Shown: positions 23,655 to 35,982, numbered from the stretch's first letter. The stretch: DNA of 64,000 bases from Massospora cicadina (GCA_022478985.1 JAKSZP010000150.1:106151-170150); one strand, 5' to 3'. Program-made: numbers and translations. Notes: generated from the sequence alone by a model not told the origin.

Positions 23655-24664
23655 ATACCATCCATTTTTATAACAGTTACCCTGCTTCTTAAATATGTAT
23701 ATGGGACCTTGAAGTGTTCTCAATTCCTGATAGTTAATTCAGATAAAAGTATCACTGGCTTTTAATATTGTCTGAGCCAAAATATTAACTCTGGAAGCAA
23801 ATAAGAGCCAGCACTAAATGACTGACCTCTACTGGACGGCATTGGTTCAGTATGCTCAATGACTATTATGGGATTATCTTAGAATTGATCTTAATCTAGA
23901 AAATTGTCAAAGTCCAATTAGGGAACCAATGGAAGAAGGAGAATTGGCCATAATTTGTTTAAGATGGTAGCTACTCTGGTTTCATCAGGGTTGGATACCG
24001 TTTCTGGTAGTTCAGCAGAAGGACTACCTACATATGCTCAACTTAGAGTATGGGTCCTGAGGGATATAAAAGAGATTTCTTTGAGTGATATGACACATCA
24101 ATTGGAAGAGGCGGGTGTTAGACATTTGCCCTCTCAGCTGCAGAGGAAGAATGTCTTGGGTCAAATTCATCCTAAGTGAGAAAATATCAGTCATTAATAA
24201 GTTTCTGATGAACCCAAATACAATTTTAATAATAATGATACTGATTATATCTAGGATATCGGCCAAAATAACCTGGCTGATTCTCAGTGGAACCCCATTA
24301 ATTGGGATAACACCATTTTGACACCTTCTCAGGCGCCAAACGCAAAATCAAACGGCCAGATTACTCTGACCACATGACAGACTTTGGGGCAACCAATGGA
24401 AGGTACTCACCCAACCATCACCAAGCCCCTCAAAGCGCCTACGTGTGGACCCCCTTTTATAGGCGTGGTGGAGGTCCCCCAAGGTGAAATTACTTTAGCT
24501 AGCAGTGATTAGTTAAAGTACATCAAAACCTTACCGCATGGGTACATTCTGCCTCAAAACCCCATCCCAACTGTCATTCTGCCAAAAAATTAACTCCAAT
24601 TCCCATGTCTGATAGTAGAGTTTACCATATTTCCTAATTCAGAACATGCCAGAGCTATTCTGAA
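23655..24664 (+). other. Unassigned LTR-1 internal segment with a 74-codon open stretch
   Basis: An open stretch at 23955-24179 begins MFKMVATLVSSGLDTVSGSS, contains EISLSDMTHQLEEAG and ends QIHPK. Further open pieces follow in shifted frames, with a Pro/Asn-rich reading near 24.3-24.5 kb. No known domain is visible. The segment is cut by LINE-B copy 2 and continues after 27995. Confidence 0.4.
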
Positions 24665-24680
24665 ACTATCTTTGAATTCC
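24665..24680. repeat. 16-bp target-site duplication of LINE-B copy 2, left
   Basis: ACTATCTTTGAATTCC here recurs exactly at 27980-27995 on the other side of the LINE. Confidence 0.95.
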
Positions 24681-27600
24681 TTTTTTTTAGTACTAGATGG
24701 TCCCAACCCAAGGGGGGATTCATCGATGTTTATTGAATTACGCCTGGGCTCCTAAGAGCCTGAGGCGAGGGAAGGGGAGGGAGGAGGCATCGAGAAAGGG
24801 AGGGGGTTTGCGCGCCAGAGCCGTGCTGCAGTGACAACTGAGCGGGGGAGGGTTGGCGACATAGTGCAGACCTTCAGGGCCATCTCAAAGTGTACCTGAA
24901 AGTGGGTGATCATGTGTGGAAGGGTCCACACCTGCTGGTCAAAGGCAGCACGAAGGAAGGAGTTATGGATGGTCCAGATGGCTGTGGCATAGGCGAGGAC
25001 ACGGAGGGGTCGGTGGCAACCAGGCAATGTCTGCTCAAACATGAGGTCTTGCACAGGGTGTCCAGACCAGGGCTGAGCATGGAGGAGCGCGCGGGCCTTT
25101 GGCCAAAATGCGGCGACACCTGGACAGGTGAAAAAACGATGGAGGTGGGAGTCAATAGGCTCCACACAGCGGGGGCAGCTTCAGTGCTGGAAGGTAGGGC
25201 CAGTCCGGTCCCCTGTCCTGTATGAACAGTGGAGCACTCTCCATAAGGTGTTGGACACCTTTGCTGACAGGATGGGGTGATAGACGTCCTTCCACAATTC
25301 CTTAAGGTCAAATCTCACGGAGGGAGGGAGGAGCTCAAGGAGTCTTGGGCGGATGGGAGGACGATCTTGGGGGTTGAGGCGAGTTGTGACAACTTGTCCA
25401 TTGTGCACAATTGCATGGCGACGTGGGCTGAGGCCAGGGCCTTCCCTTCTGTATGGGAAGGCATGGTGGATCCGCGCGCCTACTCGTTTCAGGGCAAGGA
25501 GAGCCTGGTTCCAGTAGGGGGATGAGGATGGTTTTAGGCGATGGCCTGGGTGGTTTGTGAGCCACTCCCCTAGTGAGGTCATAGATGCTCTAGGAAGACC
25601 CAGAGCTGCTGACACTGACTGGCGGAGGGCGGGCGCCCATTGGGGCATGGGGGTCGCGTCCCAGCAGACAATCGGCCATAGGAACTTCAGGAAGATTGTG
25701 GTGGCGTGGGATCGCGTGTCCAGAAGCCCTAGGCCCCCTTCATTGCAGGGTCAGGCAATGGTTGAGAGGGCTATTGGTGGATGGTTTGAGCCCCAGATCC
25801 AACAGCGGAGGAGTACATTGAGCCGCGTATAAAAGGCATCTGTGAATGGGCAGACGTGCGCTAGGAACCAGACTTTGGAGAGGAGGAACACATTGGCCAT
25901 CAGAGCTCGACCCTGGGGGGTGATGTGCCGCCGGTTCCAGCTGGCAATCCTGGAGTTAACTGCTGCAAGGAGCAAGTCCTCATTGTCTTTTAGCGCAACT
26001 CCTTGTTGGTTGGTGAGAACGCCCAGGTGACGGAAGGTACCGCGCTCAGGTTCAATACCAAATGGTGGGGGGAAGGTGGGGAGCCGACCTGTACAACTGT
26101 TGTCTTGGAGGTGTTGACCATGGCGTTGGACGCCTTGGTGTACCTCTCAATGGTCACAGCAGCGAGGGCAACATCCCCAGGGCAGCCAAATGCAATGGCA
26201 GTGTCATCTGCAAATGCCATGGTGCGTGTGGGGGCTTTACCTGGGACCAGAATCCCTGTTAGCTTATCCTGTAAGGAGGCCAAGAGGGGGTCAAGGGTGA
26301 TGTTAAAAAGGATAGGGCTCAGGGGGTCCCCTTGCCGGAGACCTTGTCCAACTGGTACTGCCATTGTAAAACCCATTAACGCCAGGACTCTGGTGTGGAG
26401 CTGGTCATAGAGCGCTGATATCCAGCGCCTAGCTGCGGGTGGGAGATGGAAGCGGGCCAGGGAAGCATCAATATACTTCCAGGCTACCCGATCATATGCT
26501 TTCTCCATATCCAGAAGAGCCACAAAGCCATTCACCTTACGAGAGTTAGCAGTCAAAGTCACGTGAAGGTCATTATAGTTGTCCCATAACGACCTCCCCG
26601 GAATAAAACCGTACTGGGATGGGGAGAGGCGAGGTGACACCCATTTGGTGATGCGGTTGGCCAGAAGCTTCGTGAAGAGCTTGTGGTCTGTGTTGATCAA
26701 CGCTATGGGGCGCCAGTTCGCCAGGTTCTCACGGTCTGACTTCTTGTGAATGAGGGTCGTGAATGAGCCTCTGGAGTCGGGGAGGACCTCGCCATTCACC
26801 AAGAGTGCAGCGAAGAGGTCGCGGAGGGTTTTGGCTATCACTGCAGGTTCCAGAAGGTACACCTCAAAGGGTATTCCGTCTGGGCCTGGGGCTTTAAGCC
26901 GTGGGGATTTCAGAAGGGTTTCCATCACCTCCTGGATGGAAATAGGCGCCAGTAGAGCCTCATCAGCCCGTGGGTCAATGGGCGGCTCTGGAGCCCGTCA
27001 CAGGAAGTCTTGGATGTCCGATGGGTCCACCTGGGTGGCATGGAAGAGGCTGGAGTAGAAGCGGTGTAGTTCCTGCGTGATTTCCTCCTTATCTGAAGTG
27101 GTTGTAGTGCCAATCTTCAGTGCAGTAATATCCTGCGCTGTTGACCGGGCTTTCTGTTTCTGAAAGAAGAAGCGGGTGGGGCGTTCCCATTGAGCATAGT
27201 AACGAGATGTTGTAAAGTTTGCTGCCCGTTCTTTCTGAAGTGTGAGCTCCAAGCGGAGTGCTTCCTGCGCCGCTTCCCAGTCTTCCAACCATCTGGGAGA
27301 GGGCGAAGGCTGGCATTTTCGCTCTAGATGTCTGATTCTGGCTTCCGCCCTTTTGACTCTGGCGCGAGCTGCAGTCATCTGGGCTTTGGCACAGTTGTAA
27401 GCAACGCGGGTGATGCCCTCCTTGGTCACCGCCCATCTAGCCTTGTGGTCAAGCAGGTGGGGTGGGGGGAGGTGAGAGTCTCCCGGATGGTCATAGACAG
27501 CTTCTCCTTAGTGAAGGGGTTGTTGAGAAGAGCTGGGGCAACCCTAGGCCAGAACCTACGCGACGGTCTAAGTGTGGTGGTGAGGACAACGGTGAGTGAC

Positions 27601-27979
27601 CTGTGATCACTCAGATGGTTGTCACGAGAGATGGGAGAGAGACGCGGCCAATTAGCAGGGGGCCAATCAGTGACATATCTATGCGTGACGCTGACTGGAA
27701 AGCTCCTCCATCATACTGGATCCTAGTCATGCAACCTAGGCCAGACGCGGAGGGTGGAAGCGCATCTATAAAGCCACTCAGGCGAAGGAAATCCTGGAGG
27801 CGACTTGATCCAGGGCGTTCCTTTGCTGCAGGGGGTAAGAGTCACGGACGCGACTTATGGTTGTGTTGAAATCTCCTAAGAGGACTGTATTCCGTGGGAG
27901 ATTGAGTTGGAGGAGCTCTTCCAAGAGCCGATTTTGCTCCTGACCTGCATTAGGCAGGTAGATGCTTGCAGCGAAGAAG
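24681..27979 (-). mobile_element. LINE-B copy 2, 5'-truncated (3299 bp)
   Basis: Bounded by an exact 16-bp duplication. The 3' end on the minus strand is an A run preceded by GGTTGGGACCATCTAGTACT, as in copy 1. The 5' end at 27979 lies inside the endonuclease domain, the usual 5' truncation of LINE insertions. It is less decayed than copy 1: a 312-residue RT stretch is open. Confidence 0.94.
24752..27979 (-). pseudogene. LINE-B copy 2 ORF2 (partial endonuclease, RT, CCHC)
   Basis: On the minus strand the partial endonuclease starts at about 27979 with IVFFAASIYLPNAGQEQ and GDFNT. A helical, Lys/Arg-rich linker of 143 residues follows (27429-26998). The RT (26928-25990) has GPDGIPFEVY, LANWRPIALINTDHKLFTK, GFIPGRSLWDNYND, FVALLDMEKAYDRV, GLRQGDPLSPILFN and AFADDTAIAFG near 26200-26222, so both catalytic aspartates are intact. 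Past 25.2 kb there is a C-terminal zinc motif: CPRC, then HLHRFFTC near 25.13 kb. Only a few stops and shifts interrupt it (for example a TGA just before RAPEPPID near 27000). This is the best-preserved RT in the window. Confidence 0.92.
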
Positions 27980-27995
27980 ACTATCTTTGAATTCC

Positions 27996-28835
27996 ATCTG
28001 ACCCTCAAAACAGCTTAAAAACTGATATAAAAATATTGAGGGGATCGTTTTTCATTTTACCCCCACACTCCTAATTAAAAATATAGAAATTCACATTTTA
28101 TAGTAGCGCTTATTATTTATTATATTAAAGACTTTTGTGGGATCCAGCGGCGCAGCACCAGTGAGCACAAGAAAGCTGGATTCCTACAGCAGGAATTTTA
28201 GAAAAAAGATTGACCAGATATTGCTGGTACCAGGAGTTAGACAAATTTGACATGTGAGCTGGACAAGCCAGGGATGTTAGACTTTTTATAATTGATGACA
28301 TTAACCAATTCAGTACTAGTTAGCTTTAGTCTACATTACTTTCGTCAAATCTGTTTTCTAATATATCAGAATAAGCTTGAAAAAGAATGCAAGAATGATA
28401 TGAGTAAAAATGATATTATAAAAAATTACAATAATAAATAAAATTAATCATTCTTATTTTTGCTGCAAGAAAGACATTGATGGTAGTAACCTCCTGCCAA
28501 GGATGAGGAGGGAGATTAAGGAATCAAGGATGCCAAATCAAGATCCTGTAAATGACAAAGGGTCATATGCCTGAATGGGGGAAAATTGGCTTTCTGGGAC
28601 TAGTATTGACACAAAAAACCGACTAGGCTAGAATGGCAATGGGTCATGAGGACTGCGTTCTGAGGAGGCAGCACCAAGGATGAAAGGAAGAGAACCACAG
28701 GCCAAAGGTTGCCATGGGCAGCATTGAGTGTGAAAACTCTGTGCCTCGCTGGAAACTTGTAAGCATTTGAACTTCCTGAGGCAGAATTCTTCTTTTCTGA
28801 TTTTATTCTCAAAGAAATCTAGGCAAGAGGGAGGG
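27996..28835 (+). other. LTR-1 internal 3' segment with polypurine tract
   Basis: Continues the segment interrupted by LINE-B copy 2. AT-rich and mostly without open frames; a short reading near 28140 gives SSGAAPVSTRKLDSYSRNF, unassigned. It ends with the purine run GGCAAGAGGGAGGG at 28822-28835, directly before the LTR, as expected for the plus-strand primer of an LTR element. Confidence 0.6.
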
Positions 28836-29913
28836 TGTTGGGATCTTTGCCCACCTTTTTAGCTTCCTATGTTATCTGCTGGTTCGCTAGGGGATAAGTC
28901 CCACTAGTAAATGAATAAATATTAGTTGGTTTTGATTTTGGTTTAATAATGTTAGCAGATTTTTGGGTACTTCTCTGGATTTAGATCCATCAGGATTGAT
29001 CTGTGCAGATGCTCAGGATCCCATTGGCAGAGTTGCTAACAAAATAGAGGCATCTGATAGGTTGTTATTGATTAACTAGGAGTACTGATTGTAATTTTTG
29101 GTGTTTATCACCATCTGATCGGGAATTTATGTGAAAGTTGTGAGGCTAGTGATGCAACCTGCAACTAGTGAATAAATAAGTTGGTTCACGACCTGATATA
29201 ATGGGTATAGATTCCCATTAACTAAGCAGGTAGCTAGCCAAATGTGTTTGGTTTTCTGTGATTGAGCGGAAATGTCAGGAACATGTTTCTGGCTCTTTCC
29301 ATTTTCAGGTCTCCTGGATGTACGAAGGAATAATCCTTAGCTCAATGGAGAAAACCATCAATGAAAGAATCTTTTTTTAGTATTCAAAACAATGGCTGAC
29401 GTTTCATTGCTGAGCCCCAACTGAGTAGTTGGGCGCTGAATTCCCCTACAAATTCCCTAGCATGTTATAATAATAAAGCAGATTTTATAGTAGTGTTAAG
29501 TTCTATTCATCTTCAGTTCTCTTGTTGTAGTACAAGGATTGTTGACTCTTTTGTGTAATAAAGAGTAAGGATCGGATATCCTTAGAAATGAAGCAGACCT
29601 TTACAGCAGATCTCCACTGACTCAGCGTAATGCTGCTCTAATATTAGTAACCTCTGAATTTGAGAGTAGTTTGAGTTAAGCCGGGATAAGGAAGAAGTCC
29701 CTAATTATCAACATAATCAGTAATTCGTGAAACATTCTAAGTTTAGTGTTGGACCACAAAACAACCAGTCTTTTTTATTCAGCTACAGATGATAGTTTTT
29801 ATAAAATTATAGCCTATATCCTATTACATCAAGCAACACAAAATGTGCGCATAACTGAACCTGTGCAGTTAACTTCTGTGAACTAGTATTAACAAAGCCA
29901 GGTTTTAAAATAC
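28836..29913 (+). repeat. LTR-1 3' LTR
   Basis: Begins TGTTGGGATC and ends near AAAATACA. It is uninterrupted, about 1078 bp against about 1073 bp for the rejoined 5' copy. It contains the single pre-insertion version of the LINE-B target near 29687-29702. Confidence 0.88.
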
Positions 29914-30652
29914 ATCTACAGCGTTAATACTTACAAGTTACTTTACTAACAGAAAGGGATTGTTACCTTTGCTTTTTAAACATGGATTGATTCACTATTA
30001 AAAACAACTTTATTAAACTGATCAATACTCACCCACAATCCAAACCTTGAGTTTGGCATACTTAAGCTATGGCACCACCATCAATGATTGTCTTAGTTTA
30101 TGGTTCATTTTTTATTATGATTGGAGCGTGCTAAGAGAAAACTGGTCTGTAAGTGTAAGGGATCTGAACACCCTTCACATCAGTTAAAGCATACAAAGCC
30201 GCGCTTTATCTCTGAAATTTTGTCAGTTGAGTGAAATAGGGGTTTAATTGTATGAAGTGGTGAGAGAAAATTAGAGATATTTTAGTACTGTTTAGACCAC
30301 CATACTTGTTAAGTTGGATAGAGGCTCTCATCATAGTTTCCTTTTAACTAAAAGAAAAAGGGGTCTACTCATGGCTACGAACTTTGGTAGTAGAATATCC
30401 ATCAATTCCAATATGCAGTAATAAAATTTTGAAGAAATTTAAGTAATTTTTATTAAGTAAGTGAAATAAGTTATCAAACACCTTTTTCATTAGCATGGTG
30501 TTGGGTTTTAGTGTTGAACAGGTGGTGAGGTGGGCTTAGACAAAAAACTATGTCCAAATTGGAATGATCACTATTCTCAACAATTCTGAATGAGGTTTCA
30601 AATGGGGTGAAACAATAATATAGCTTAGTATAACAATCGCGTTATTTTAAAG
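29914..30652. other. Unassigned AT-rich spacer
   Basis: No open frame of useful length and no recognised repeat. It lies between LTR-1 and LINE-C copy 1. Confidence 0.4.
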
Positions 30653-30666
30653 TTCTTGGCTCTATT

Positions 30667-32582
30667 TGATTGATTTATTTGAGGCATGCCGACCAGGGGA
30701 TGGACATTGCCAATACAACACAATAAACCCACACCACCGGGTGACAAAAAAGAGACAAAAACCTCTTACCAGGCAGGTAGCAGAGATCTCTAGCCCACCA
30801 TGGCAGAGGGGGAGGGAGGGTCAGGCGGTTCTTCTACAGGCTCAGCAAATTGGGAAGAATTACAGTTGTTGTAGAAGTGGATAAGTGCAGAGAGCCATGG
30901 CATTGGGGCATCGGCATGGTGGGGATGAAGACAGGTAATATATTGGTTACTTACCTCAAGATCAGCTTGGAAGACAGCCTCCATTAACTCCGCCACTCGA
31001 TGCTCCGCTTGGATGTGGGCATCTGGGAGTTGGACCAAGCTGTTGAGCATTTGGCAGGTAGTTTTAGAGGCTGGGTCAAATGCAGCTAGTTTCGCCACAT
31101 GCATAACGGCAGTTTTGGCATCATCAAGCAATTTGGAGATTTCCTCCCGTGCCACTTTGGGGAAATCAGGGGGAAGTCAAATGTGCTCATCCCTATATTG
31201 AACTGATCCATTGATCAGGCCACTGCTTTGCGGAGCTGGCTACAAAGGGGTGAGGCCACCACTTCAATGGCAAGCTGATGGTCACTTTGGTAGGGGCAGC
31301 ATTGGGTTTAGGAGCATATCATTTGGGGAGAGGGATTTGTCAAAATCTGAATTGTAAAATTCAACCCCAATAATAATTGATTGGGCTTTCTTCACCAGTT
31401 TCTGCAACCTTATTCATGAGAATTCCCATGTCTCGTTAACCTCAACCATTAGATCCCAAGGGTTCTGGTTTATGCGGATAATGGATGGAGAATTTGGGAG
31501 GGTAGAATTTGATTTAGGTGCTTGGGTGCGAATGGTGGTCCAGTCCTGACTCTGATTGGGCAGTTGGTGCCCAGGGTGGGGAGTGTGGCTGGAGGATTTG
31601 GTGGGGGCTGACTTCCCACATTGGGTCAACATGCGAGAATGTTGGGCTGGAGGGGGCAACAAAACGCCCCATTCAGACGATGCCAAAACAGGTTCAGAAA
31701 TTGAACTGAGGGAATCAGCATGGGGGCAGGACCGTTTAGTGTGGTCAAGAGCAAAACAAATGGGACAAATCAGTCAACCATGATCGACATGAGCCCAAAA
31801 GAAATGCTCAGGTGCTGCAGCAATGTGAGCATGCGAGGGGATTTGTTGGGTGATGGTAGGGAGGTGGGGAATAATAGTGGCAGTGGCACAAGGGCCCGCA
31901 AGGCGCTCCACGCCAGAAGGAATGGCAAAGACCAGGTTGGGCTGAGTGCCATAAGACAAAGCCCGGTCATCAACTCATCATAAAGAACTTGGGGCGGGAG
32001 ATGCGAAGGGAGGTTGGCAATGACACCACTAGAGTGGTGTCATCAGGGAGATGAGTTTGAATAGTGGGGATGGTGGTATTTATATAAATGAGTGGAGTCA
32101 ACGCCGCCACTACAGCATCCGCTTCTGTTGGGAAGCCTATATCAAAATAGCCCATATAAGGGCGGAAATCAATAAAGCTAGCTGGCGTGAAAGCAGCGGT
32201 GGCAAGTTCAATAATTGCTTTGTCAGTGTATGGGAATAAACGCTCATAGTTGACATGGAGGCAATATCAGTTGGTGGATTTGGGTAGGGCGAGAGGATGG
32301 AGGTGAGTTGGGTGGATGCGCGCAAGGTGAAGCACTAAGTTCCGTGGGGGACAAATTGGCCAGTAGAGTTTAGCGGACTATTTGAGCCTGTCCAAATTTG
32401 TTTCCCTGCCAGGCAGAAAACTCTGGGAGGTGGATCACCACTGCCTCACACTGGAGCAGCAGGTGGCAGATTCGAGGACATCAAATGGGAAAGGTCATGG
32501 CCAGGTGGCGGTGCATAAAATAAACTTTTTTATTTTACTTTGCTTAAAAGTGAGTTTGAGTGGAAAGAAAAGTTGGTGGATC
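30667..32582 (-). mobile_element. LINE-C copy 1, ORF1-only retroposon (1916 bp)
   Basis: Flanked by a 14-bp duplication with one mismatch: TTCTTGGCTCTATT at 30653-30666 and TTCTTGGCCCTATT at 32583-32596. On the minus strand it encodes a broken ORF1-type protein and ends with TGTCCATCCCCTGGTCGGC, then CTCAAATAAAT. There is no endonuclease or RT. The length agrees with LINE-C copy 2 (1927 bp), so both look complete rather than truncated. Confidence 0.83.
31414..32450 (-). pseudogene. LINE-C copy 1 ORF1-like protein with CCHC knuckle
   Basis: Broken minus-strand reading. The zinc knuckle CPICFALDHTKRSC (CX2CX4HX4C) lies near 31765-31720, after a block HLPPQVLYDELMTGL near 32000 and a reading AIPSGVERLAGP. 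It matches the LINE-C copy 2 protein (HLPPEVLHQELMAGL, CPSCFNLDHSKRK) and more distantly LINE-A ORF1. After the knuckle the chain is Pro/Ser-rich (SSHTPHPGHQLPNQSQDW). A further 121-residue open stretch at 31155-30790 (MAREEISKLLDDAKTAVMHV) lies downstream and may be the C-terminal part. It would be an RNA-binding particle protein. Several stops. Confidence 0.75.
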
Positions 32583-32596
32583 TTCTTGGCCCTATT

Positions 32597-33590
32597 AAAA
32601 ACACCGGATTTTGCTTTGCCGTCATCCAAAATAATTGGCTTAATTGATTCCTGTTTTTTACCTTTCTTGCCTGATTTAAAGCGTATTTGGGACTTTTTTT
32701 CTTATGTGGATCTTCAACTGGGCCTATATCAGGTATCAGGTTCTTCCCAACTGAGGAGACTCCTAATAGAGCCCTCTGTTTGTAAGGGTAACTGTGGTAG
32801 TAGGCTACTTTTTAAATCAATGTCTAATTCATCACAGAGCTGTACAATTCTATGTGAATACAGTACTTCTAATTAGAAGCAATAAAAGATTTGGTCTTGA
32901 AGGCTGCATTGGAGGATGGGGCAAACATGATGAGACAGCTGCTATCCATCTTTCATCTAAGATGTGCCCTAGATCTGTGATTTTGGGTAAGCGGATGAGC
33001 CTTGGAAATAGCACCCTTTTAGGATCTAAAGGGGTGTAATGTCATATCTAGCTTAATAGCTGGGTCCTGGAATTTTAATTCTTTGGCTTAGTCTCACAAC
33101 TAAAATAATCTCAAATATCCACCAATTTCCTTTGAAATCGTTTTTATCAGACCAAACTCTTTGTTGATTTACATCATTTTGTAATAAGGACTACTAATCT
33201 TGTCTGATGAATTTTTTTGGGACGGCCTAGCTGTGGACCTCCTCATGTAATTATCCAACAACATAGTTCACCTATACTTTCAAAAAAGAATGATGATCCA
33301 ATTCTTAATCAATAGAGTCTTAGACGTTTGTAGTAGAGTCTTTATAAGGCCTAGACTGCGATTATTAGCTTGTGATATACTATCCTTATCCATTCAAGTC
33401 TTCACCTCGAGCTAACTGGGGTATTTCAAGTCTTTATTTTGTCCATATAGGCATGGGTACCATCTGTTGTGTCTTGTTTTTAGGTTTACTAGCAAATTCC
33501 ATGGTTTCTGGTTCTAAATACATTACTTCTCCAGGAATATGAGGAGCTACAGGCAATATCCTTACAACAACGGATTAACAGATAAAAAAT
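32597..33590. other. Poorly resolved segment, possibly the integrase end of element F
   Basis: Lies between LINE-C copy 1 and clearer element-F integrase sequence. A plus-strand 164-codon stretch contains YVDLQLGLYQV, which weakly resembles an RT block, but the minus strand continues element F here. I could not decide. No LTR of the 644-bp type is visible on this side. Confidence 0.3.
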
Positions 33591-33599
33591 AATTAAAAA

Positions 33600-34460
33600 C
33601 TACTATAGCCATGTTAAATCCTCTTTTAGTAAGGGAGATCCGTGATAAAGTTCACTGAGGCTGAGGTTCCTGGGGCCCTCAGCCTGTTGTAAGGGGTGTG
33701 TAGCAGTTCCTTCCTCCATGATATGTCTGACATGGAGAAGGAACGCATACTCCAGTTTACACTCAAGGCTGGGATGTCCTTTGAGAGTCTGAACAGTTGT
33801 ATGGCTTCTTGAGAGAATCCTTTTTCTTGAACTCTGGGTGGACCACTGTTGTGGAGTCATGGCGCTCTAAAAGGAAATGTTTTCAGAGAAATGGGGAAAC
33901 CCAGATCCTGTCTCAGAAAAAATCATACCATCCTTAAATGTTAAGTCAGAGTTCTTATGAGCTTTGTTCTAAGGTCTTCATGCAGCTCTATCTCATCTGA
34001 GGAGAATGACTGCGTTTCCAAGACCTGAGAGAGGAGGGACTCATATGGGGTGAGTCATTTTAGGATACCATGAAGGATGCGATAGTTAGTATTTGTAAGG
34101 AAGCATGATGGTTGTAAGCTTATATAAGATTATCTGCGCTGGAGCTAAGGGAAGGTTTTAGCTTATAATGTCATATAGGCACCCAAGGGGCCCTTTGATC
34201 AGCCCAAACAAGGTGTGGAAAATACAAAGCTAGAAGTAGGTATGACTTTGGTATTATGCTAACTTTTAAATCTTTTAGTAGTACATTAAGAACTTATAGT
34301 CCATCCTCACGGTAATTTCATGCTGCGTCCCCTTAAAAGAAAAACTTTAGTGAGTTAGCGCTCAGGACAATGCCAAAAATAAATTATCATATTTACCTCA
34401 CGTATTATTTAAGGATGTAATCTTCTAGAAGAAGTAGGTATAGGAATGCTTTGCCCAATA
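33600..34460 (-). pseudogene. Element F RNase H end and integrase N-terminus
   Basis: Minus-strand reading from 34460 downward. RNase H end-like residues (HEITVRMDYKFLMYY, then FGLIKGPLG) come first. An integrase zinc domain region follows, and then the start of the catalytic core, ASVNFITDLPY near 33640. There the first catalytic Asp of the usual VDFI/MDFI block is Asn (AAC). The 85-residue open stretch MTPQQWSTQSSRKRIL belongs to this part. This continues the pol interrupted by LTR-4. Assignment is by alignment to the usual Gypsy pattern and by context. Confidence 0.5.
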
Positions 34461-35342
34461 TGTTAGACTTGCCTCAAAAATTAATAAGTTGGGTAATTCA
34501 GCTTCCTTATTCTTAGAAACGCCTACTCCTATAACCCTTCTTATCTGTTTGTATGTTAAAAGATAAGGCTCTTATGTATGGGGAAATTCACTATAACGCC
34601 AAAATGAGGATTTCACTCAAGGTTAATCTCTTAAATCTTGGCCAATCTCAAAATCTTCCTAATCCAAAAATGCGCTTCCCTTTTTTTAAATTTATGGGAA
34701 GATCATGAAATTTTGCCATAAATCTGATAACTTCTTAACCTTAACCTTGACTCTCATTTATTACTTTCCCAAATACTCTTTTAAATTTACATTTACATTT
34801 TTAATATAGTTAGAACTCCAAAGATGGAATGATTCTCAACTTATAAAATTTTTAAAGAAGTTTAAAAGTTTATTGGGGATCAGCCAACTATGGCGTTAAT
34901 TCATTCTTCCCACCCACAATTCTCACAACTATATCTGATCCCGCCCTTATCTATGCGAAACTCAAGATTATCTTTTAACTAGAAGAGATACTCAATAATT
35001 GTAGTGTTCAAAAGAACACCACAGCCACCCATTAAAACCAATTCCCTTATATTTGCCATTGCTCTCATTTGTGGGGGTATTGAACTATTTTGTTACAATC
35101 CCTACTATTTTTTCAGATAAAAGATCTCCTTCCCGAAGTTTTTGAGTTTGCAATTTTTAAGAAGAATCTAATATATCATGGCATGCGTTGTGGCCAGCAT
35201 TCTTCTACTGAATTGGCTTTGCTCTTGTCAGTTAGAAGTCTTTAGGGCCCTAATTGTACTAGAAGCTTGGTTACTTGGGTGGTTCTGTGGGAACTGAGAG
35301 ATGAAACACTAACGTAAATTTGGGCTCCCCTGGCTCTTGCAT
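34461..35342 (+). repeat. LTR-4 left direct repeat
   Basis: Shares with the right copy the blocks AAAATGCGCTTC, CACCCACAATTCT, GCTCTCATTT, CATGGCATGCGTTG (CATGACATGCGTTG in the other) and CTAATTGTACTAG. The copies are strongly diverged. Confidence 0.75.
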
Positions 35343-35982
35343 AATAGGCAGTCCAAATTTTCAAATTTCTGCTGCAGTGCAGCGTGAATCTCCCCATATC
35401 AGCCATCACTTCCTCCCGATCCTTACCATGTGTATGTGGGTGTTTTGTTGATTTTCTTTTGTCTTCATGAAGTTCCTATGGCCATCTTATTGAGCCATTT
35501 CTTACTGTATGCTTGTTCCATTCTTTAATTTTAGGTTTTATTGTTCTGGAACAACCACCTCAGTTGCCTTAGGATGTTCTTCTGATATTCATTAGCAGAA
35601 AGCTATCATGTTTCACGTTTAAGTTAAATACTACTTCTCGAGCATTTTGTACTCTCTGTAATGAGATGTTGCCAGTTTCTATAGGTCTTTTGCCCAAAGA
35701 TGGGGATAATGCCCTCACCCTAATCCAAACTTTCTTACCGCGCCATATAGTCCTTACTTAGCCTTCAAACTCCATGTCTTTTCCCCTCATGTCCTCAGAT
35801 ATCAAAAAGCCTGCCCAGAACCACTCAGTTTCCTACATGTTTCTTATGAAAGGGTAACTTTCACTTCCATTCCTCATGGCGTGGCATCACAACATTTCTT
35901 TGCTCCTTCTAGGAGGATCTTATTTTGAGTAGAATTCGCCCTGGTATCCAACCTTGTCAGAAGGTTGGACAAAAAAAGGTAA

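Larger units (their letters stand above)
4622..29913 (+). mobile_element. LTR-1: degraded Ty3/Gypsy element with dUTPase-like domain, carrying nested insertions
   Basis: Bounded by two direct repeats of about 1.08 kb: 4622-5490 plus 16758-16961 on the left, and 28836-29913 on the right. Directly after the 5' LTR is a primer-binding-like site, and directly before the 3' LTR is the purine run GGCAAGAGGGAGGG. The internal region reads, in order, gag with a zinc knuckle, protease with DSGAP, a dUTPase-like domain, RT, RNase H and integrase, which is the Ty3/Gypsy order. LINE-B copy 1 splits the 5' LTR, an isolated LTR sits at 23.1 kb and LINE-B copy 2 at 24.7 kb. All coding parts are heavily broken. 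The exact LTR ends are uncertain by a few bases. Confidence 0.85.

Noticed and set aside
21801..24664. Envelope-like third ORF in LTR-1
   Set aside because: A hydrophobic run exists, but on the opposite strand, with no signal peptide, no cysteine pattern and no continuous frame.
32597..33039. Plus-strand Gypsy RT fragment (YVDLQLGLYQV)
   Set aside because: One short block only; following RT blocks do not appear, and the minus strand plausibly continues element F through this area.
33603..33860. Independent 85-codon minus-strand gene
   Set aside because: Its position and the FITDLP block make it part of the element F integrase rather than a separate gene.
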